A model generated the notes under the pieces. That model had not been told where the DNA came from, did not search any database, and saw nothing but the letters and a program-made list of their open reading frames with translations. From assembly GCF_030272615.1 (NCBI RefSeq), contig NC_081412.1, positions 103,094,796-103,158,795 of the forward strand: DNA of 64,000 nt, written 5' to 3'. The DNA is from Cryptomeria japonica (Eukaryota; Streptophyta; Pinopsida; Cupressales; Cupressaceae). The position numbers and the translations under genes were made by a program. This document shows positions 59,197-64,000 of the stretch, piece after piece; within the stretch, counting starts at the first letter, position 1, and each line of letters starts with the position of its first letter.

Positions 59197-60359
59197 ATCC
59201 TAATTTTGATTATTCATGGTTAGATCTAAAAAAATTTCTTCCTTAATTACATTTCCATGTTTGATCTTTTGCAAATTTTAGAGGTTAATTGCATAAAAAC
59301 CCTAAATTTTCTTTTTAGTAATTGAGCTTGTGAAATGTTTAATTTTTAATGCTTGTTTCAGATCTACCCTTCTATTACAAATTGTCAACTCATATTTGTG
59401 CTTTAATTCTAAAAATTAAGTGGTTAAGTGTCAAAACCCTAATTTTTAAAACCCTCTTGATTCAACCTTTTACCGATAATTTCACTTATCAGAACACCTC
59501 CAAATCAGCTGTAATTTTGGATTCCGCAACAAAATCATAATATCTTTTATCCCTGAAAATTTTGAAAAAAGTTGCGAGGACCGTGTGCATCCCGAGCGCC
59601 ATCGTCCCCGACATTTTTTTCTGAAATTTTGGGAGCTAGATCTTACTGTATTTTTCTGCTAAAATCTAGAATCCTGGCTGATTTCATCAAGTCTAACACT
59701 TTCAAAATTAAAGTCAAAGTTGGTCTAGTGATTGCTTGGATTAAGGCTTCTAATCATTCAAAATTTGTTGAAACTAAAATTTTGTGTCAAAATTGTGTTT
59801 CGCACTGTCCTAAATCTGAAAAGTGTGTTGGCATTCATTTAAAGTTTCAGTGCTTTATTCAAATTTTTGCAATTTGTGACTTTTGAAATTAAATGTTTAA
59901 TTGCAACAACTTTGATTTCTGCTTTCAAAATTGAATTTTGCATGAAATTGAGTCAACTTTTAAATTTCAAAGCTTGCATTTCTTTTAGTATTCCCTCTAA
60001 AATCATAAAATTCAAAATTTTAGTTTCCCTCTCTTTTTCAAAATTCAAATTTTGCATTTTTCAACAATCTTGGTAGGGTTCAATTTTGAGATTGCAACTT
60101 TAATTTGGCCTATCTACAGATCATAAAATCACTCAATTTTTTCAGATTAGCTTTAAAATCATCATAATTTTCATCCCTAAAAATTTCGAAAAAAGTTGCG
60201 AGGACCGTGTGCACTCCGTTCGCTACAGTCCCTGACATTTTTTTCTGAAATTTCGGGAGATTGTCATGATTGCATTTAACAGCCTAAATCTAGGAGATTG
60301 GCTGATTTTATTGAAATTTGCTACCTCTAAATTCAAAATCTTCTCTCCCTCTCTAGTGC
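59197..60359 (+). other. Gypsy leader with repeated motif
   Basis: Untranslated leader. A segment of about 100 bp occurs twice, near 59537-59635 and 60160-60259, about 623 bp apart, with a core GTTGCGAGGACCGTGTGCA followed by CCATCGTCCC-like and ACATTTTTTTCTGAAATTT words. The core also occurs in the LTR at 58785-58819. The repetition suggests an RNA signal or duplicated leader, but no function is shown. Confidence 0.7.
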
Positions 60360-62123
60360 ATGAGTTTTACAACAATAAGCCCTACTTACACTATTCCTGT
60401 TAGACGAAGCCTTAGAATTAAGTCTTTCCAAGGTTTAATTACCGAGGAGATGGAACCTAATTTGAATGGCCTCTTTAACGAGGACACAGGTAATTCCTCT
60501 AATCCTCTTAATGATGAAGAACCTCTCCATGAGGTTTCTGTAGAACAACTTTCGAAATTGGATAACCAATTTGATGATTTTCAGCAATGGATGTCTCATG
60601 AATACCTCGATAGTCAAGCTCTTTCATTAATTGAGGGTCTAAAACGTATGGTTCAAAGTGATAAGAATGGAATTGATATTTTGTGTGGTATTGCACACAT
60701 CATGGATTCGAATGTGATGCCTATGAAGAATTGTGCCGAAACTTTAGGTTATACACAACCTCCTACTCAAGTCAATCATTCTATTCCTTTGACAACTTCT
60801 ATTGCTAGTATACCTACTTTTACATCAAACATAATGACTACTTCAATACAAGACATTCTGCCTATGATCACCAGTCATGGGGGAAATCCTTCCTCTTCAA
60901 TCAACCCTCTTCCTTCATTCAATCCGACTTCTTCATTCATTCCTTCAATGAGTGTCCCTATTACATCTCCACAAATGAACATGACACAAGGGGGCAATTC
61001 ATTCAACCATTCCATTCCTCCTTGTAGTGTTCCTTGTTTCCAATCATCTCCTATGACTAACCATCATAGTGTCCCGCCACCTTACTCTCAATCAATACCT
61101 TCTTTCAATAACATAATACCTCCGTCACAATCTAACATGTCTAATATGAACTCTTCAACTGAAGCAACCATTAACAATCTTGCACAAACTGTCTCTTCTT
61201 TACAGCAACAAATTGCCTCTATGAATCAATCTAAGTTTAGTGTGCCCACATTTGATGCGGTGAGCCCACTTTCTCTTGACATTGTTCAAGCTATCCCCCC
61301 TAAGCATGTTGAAATCCCGCAGTTGGAACTTTATAATGGTAAAGGTGATCCTCTAACACATGTTAAGACCTTTCAAACAGTATGTACCAATTTTGCTCAT
61401 GACCAAAGGTTGCTTGCAAAACTGTTTACTAGAACATTAAGAGATAAAGCCCTACAATGGTATTGCTCGTTGCCTTCCTATTCTATTACTTCTTTCCAAC
61501 AACTTGCAAATGCTTTCATTCAACAATTTCAAAACAATATAAGTCCTAAAGTTACTTTGATTGATTTAATGCATTGTAAACAAGGCGTTAAAGAAAAAGT
61601 GACTGATTTCATTGGTAGATATAAGCATTTGTGTGCTCAAATTTCTTTTCCAGTACCTGACAATGATATTCAAAGAATCTTTATTTCTAATTTACAAAAA
61701 GATATTAGAGAAAAACTTCTGTTTTCTGAGTTTACTTCTTTCCAACAGTTGTGTGCAACTCTTCACAATTATCAACTGACTGTGAGTCAAATGGAACAAG
61801 CAAATCCTATGGCTCCGAGTGATAAGGGTGATAGTAGTCAACAACCATTTGGGAAGTTTAAACCAAACAGAGGGTTCATTAATGAAAACATCGTCAACAA
61901 CAATGTGAATGCAGCATCAGGTGTGCCTCCTATTTCTAAGTTTTTCAAAAAAGAGAGAAAGTTTACTCCTTTGAATGAATCATTGCATAGTATTATGAAT
62001 AAGTTATTGGAACAAAATGTGCTTACTCTCCCTCCTATAAAGAAAATCGATCCTACAAAGATTAATTCACCCTATTTTGATAACAAATCTTTTTTGTCAA
62101 TTTCATCGTCAACCTGGGCATGA
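60360..62123 (+). CDS. Gypsy gag, 587 codons
   Basis: Gag forms the particle and binds element RNA. The frame starts MSFTTISPTYTIPVRRSLRI. Residues 1-150 are acidic, and about 150-300 are rich in S, P, N and Q (low complexity). The retrotransposon gag domain lies at about residues 312-485: VEIPQLELYNGKGDPLTHVK, LRDKALQWYCSLP and DLMHCKQGVKEKVTDFIGRY. The tail leads to a zinc knuckle, but a run of six T at 62090-62095 shifts the frame, so this ORF ends out of phase at 62121-62123. The ORF is otherwise open throughout, so the element may be fairly young. Confidence 0.9.
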   Translation: MSFTTISPTYTIPVRRSLRIKSFQGLITEEMEPNLNGLFNEDTGNSSNPLNDEEPLHEVSVEQLSKLDNQFDDFQQWMSHEYLDSQALSLIEGLKRMVQSDKNGIDILCGIAHIMDSNVMPMKNCAETLGYTQPPTQVNHSIPLTTSIASIPTFTSNIMTTSIQDILPMITSHGGNPSSSINPLPSFNPTSSFIPSMSVPITSPQMNMTQGGNSFNHSIPPCSVPCFQSSPMTNHHSVPPPYSQSIPSFNNIIPPSQSNMSNMNSSTEATINNLAQTVSSLQQQIASMNQSKFSVPTFDAVSPLSLDIVQAIPPKHVEIPQLELYNGKGDPLTHVKTFQTVCTNFAHDQRLLAKLFTRTLRDKALQWYCSLPSYSITSFQQLANAFIQQFQNNISPKVTLIDLMHCKQGVKEKVTDFIGRYKHLCAQISFPVPDNDIQRIFISNLQKDIREKLLFSEFTSFQQLCATLHNYQLTVSQMEQANPMAPSDKGDSSQQPFGKFKPNRGFINENIVNNNVNAASGVPPISKFFKKERKFTPLNESLHSIMNKLLEQNVLTLPPIKKIDPTKINSPYFDNKSFLSISSSTWA

Positions 62124-63804
62124 TACTGAAAAATGTTTTACGTTAAAGGGTAAAATCCAAGATTTGATTGATAATAATACTATCTCTATTTCAGGTGTGA
62201 ATGATAAAGGAAACACATCTGTAGCTCTTCCTAACCAAAATCTTAAGATTTTTACTGATCCATTACCTTCTCATACCTCTAATGTGATTGAGACTAATGA
62301 TTCCTCTTTCTCACCTAATGGTCTTGTGTCTATGACTCCGAATGTGATTAACTTTGTAGAGCAGCAGAAAATCCCTAAAGAACCTTCCATCACATTTGAT
62401 TCCAGTGAAACTATTAGGGCACCTGATGGTCCCTTATATATAGTTGCAAAAGTCAAGAATACACCTTGCCGTGGAGTGCTTATTGATCCTTCTTGCATGG
62501 TTAATGTTATTACTGAAGAATTTCTTTTTACTTTGCAATTGAATCAAGTGATCTATGACAAAGCAAATGTGGTTGTGAAATTATTTGATGCATTTTCTTC
62601 TCCTGGAATTGGTTCTATTACATTACCCATTGAGGTCCATAACAAATCCCTTGATGTGAGCTTTGCTATTATTCCATCATCCGAACAATTTCGTGTGAAG
62701 CTAGGCTATCCTTGGCTATCTTCCATGAAAGCTATTGCTTCTCCTATTCACAAATGTTTGAAATTTCCCCATAATGGTGAAGTTGTTACTCTCAATCATA
62801 GTCTCTTTAAACCAGTTGAAAGAACTTCTAGTGTTCCTATTGATTATTTTTGGCCTAAACAATTCCAATCTCTTCCACCGCGAAGTGATCATCTTTTCAA
62901 ATCTTATCAAAAGTGGAAAAAAGATATGATCCTATCTCTAAGTGAACCTCGAACACCCAAACTTGATATTCTTATCGTTCTTGAGAAGGAAGTTCTTCCT
63001 TTGAAAGATAAAACTAATGTCTTTCCTCAAGAAGATTCCCAATCCATTCCTATGGATGTGACTATGTCTATGTCTAATAAACTTTCTAAAAGTAGACCTA
63101 TACCTCCTCATCATGATGGACTTGGTCTCCTTCCTAAACCAAATATTCCTCCTTTATATGGAGCAGTTCCTCCTCCTTCCTTTTATAGAGAGAAGAGACC
63201 TTCCTCTTCTCCTATTATCCAACCTAAGAGACCACAACCTAAACACCCAAGTGATAAGGATGAGAACATTCCTCCTCCTCAATCTCCTCAACTTCCTACT
63301 AAGACTAGACGAAATCGTTCTGTGTGTGAACGCCGATGAAAGCGTCGTCTTAGAGCTTAGGTAGCTGATTCCCAAACTTTGCAATCCCCAAAAACACCTT
63401 CAGCTAGTATTATTCCATTTTCTCCTCAGCCGAAAATTGAGCCAAAATCTCCTAAACATAAGATGCATGATGGTTTTGATCCTGTGCGAGTTAAAGATCC
63501 TATTTTTATAAATCTTGATGATGATATAGATGAAAATGTTATTCATGATGAAAATGTTACTTCTCTTGCTTCTGATAGTGAATATGAATTTGTTGATATT
63601 GATAACCATTTATCTAACGAATTTTCTAAAGCACTTATCCTAGCTCCTAGACAAGAACAACGTGGCTTGGAACATGAACATAGCCCTTGTTTGGATCTTG
63701 TGATAGCTCCATATGCTGTGTTGGATGTTCCTCCTCTAGCGTGTTTCCTGCCTTCCCGAAATATTGATCAGCAAGATCGGGGGGTGGATGACGTGCTAGA
63801 CTAG
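62077..63804 (+). pseudogene. Gypsy zinc-knuckle and protease-like region
   Basis: The +1 frame after gag begins with FCQFHRQPGHDTEKCFTLKG, the knuckle of plant Tat/Ogre-type gags (C-x2-H-x4-H-x4-C form). Next comes an aspartic-protease-like domain, DGPLYIVAKVKNTPCRGVLI then DPSCMVNVI near 62490. The catalytic Asp is kept, but the usual D-G/S-G/A context is changed. A proline-rich linker follows. Two stops in the same frame, TGA at 63337-63339 and TAG at 63358-63360, interrupt it before it continues to TAG at 63802-63804 (SEYEFVDIDNHL, CLDLVIAPYAVLD). Confidence 0.8.
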
Positions 63805-64000
63805 TTCATTAGCATAATAGACTCTCTCCTCCTCTCTTTTGTTACTTCTTCTATATGTTTTATTCTCATTCTTCTATTTGTTGTCCTTAGTGTTGTCTAC
63901 TTGAGGATGATGCAAAGCATTGAGATCTCTTTTGGTCTCTCTCATGTTGACTCAAAAGACACATGTGTTCCCTTCTTCTAGGTGACCTTCCTTCATTGGG
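63805..64000 (+). other. Sequence after the protease-like ORF
   Basis: T-rich non-coding DNA up to the window edge. No reverse transcriptase motif is seen, so it is open whether pol follows or is missing. Confidence 0.4.

Larger units (their letters stand above)
57968..64000 (+). mobile_element. Ty3/gypsy retrotransposon, 5' part, running off the window
   Basis: A plus-strand element starts with an LTR (57968-59174), followed by a primer site, a leader of about 1.2 kb with an internal repeat, gag (60360-62123), and a zinc-knuckle/protease-like frame (62077-63804). Integrase and reverse transcriptase are not reached before the window ends. Protein words are of the Tat/Ogre-like type seen in plant gypsy elements. 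Confidence 0.85.

Overview
The window looks like nuclear DNA from a seed plant with a large, repeat-choked genome; a gymnosperm is plausible but not proven. The reasons are its strong AT-richness, plant-type LINEs carrying RNase H domains, LTR elements primed by initiator-Met-type tRNA sites, nested insertions, and a single intron-containing host gene of the plant ZIP metal-transporter family. No bacterial, organellar or CRISPR features were seen.

Layout. 1-3.3 kb holds pieces of copia-like LTRs in opposite orientations. 3.3-5.3 kb holds a decayed coding-like stretch, an (AT)n run and a 2 x 153 bp tandem repeat. 5.3-19.2 kb is a plus-strand LINE split after its ORF2 zinc-finger region by a 7.6-kb minus-strand LTR element (10639-18275). 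That element has a gag with zinc knuckles and then, instead of pol, the remains of one very long unrecognised protein of about 1,090 codons. 19.76-21.37 kb is a long pyrimidine-rich simple-sequence block. 22276-24201 is the ZIP gene (3 exons, 355 residues), with a tRNA-like SINE remnant in intron 1 and zinc-response-type motifs on both sides. 24.95-32.87 kb is a second, better preserved LINE ending in a poly(A) tail.

32.9-50.7 kb is AT-rich and gene-poor. It holds old copia gag fragments, solo LTR pieces, a 206-bp MITE with target duplication, a 164-bp-arm inverted repeat made of two head-to-head LTR ends, a TRIM-like miniature LTR element (41715-43083) and a 984-bp inverted-repeat element between (AT)51 and (CA)29 microsatellites. 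50759-57949 is a complete but dead Ty1/copia element with a perfect 5-bp target duplication. It sits in an older copia gag, and 13 bp beyond its target duplication a plus-strand Ty3/gypsy element starts (57968) and runs off the window; its LTR, leader, gag and protease-like region are visible.

The best candidate for something undescribed is the 10639-18275 element: a gag-only, pol-less LTR retrotransposon carrying a large multi-domain cargo protein with a basic linker, a long charged K/E helix and a C-terminal coiled coil. Second-rank signals are paired hairpins in the gypsy U3 and repeated leader motifs in the same element. Apart from the ZIP gene nothing here looks like a working host gene. 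All boundaries and similarities were judged by eye; no database search was possible.
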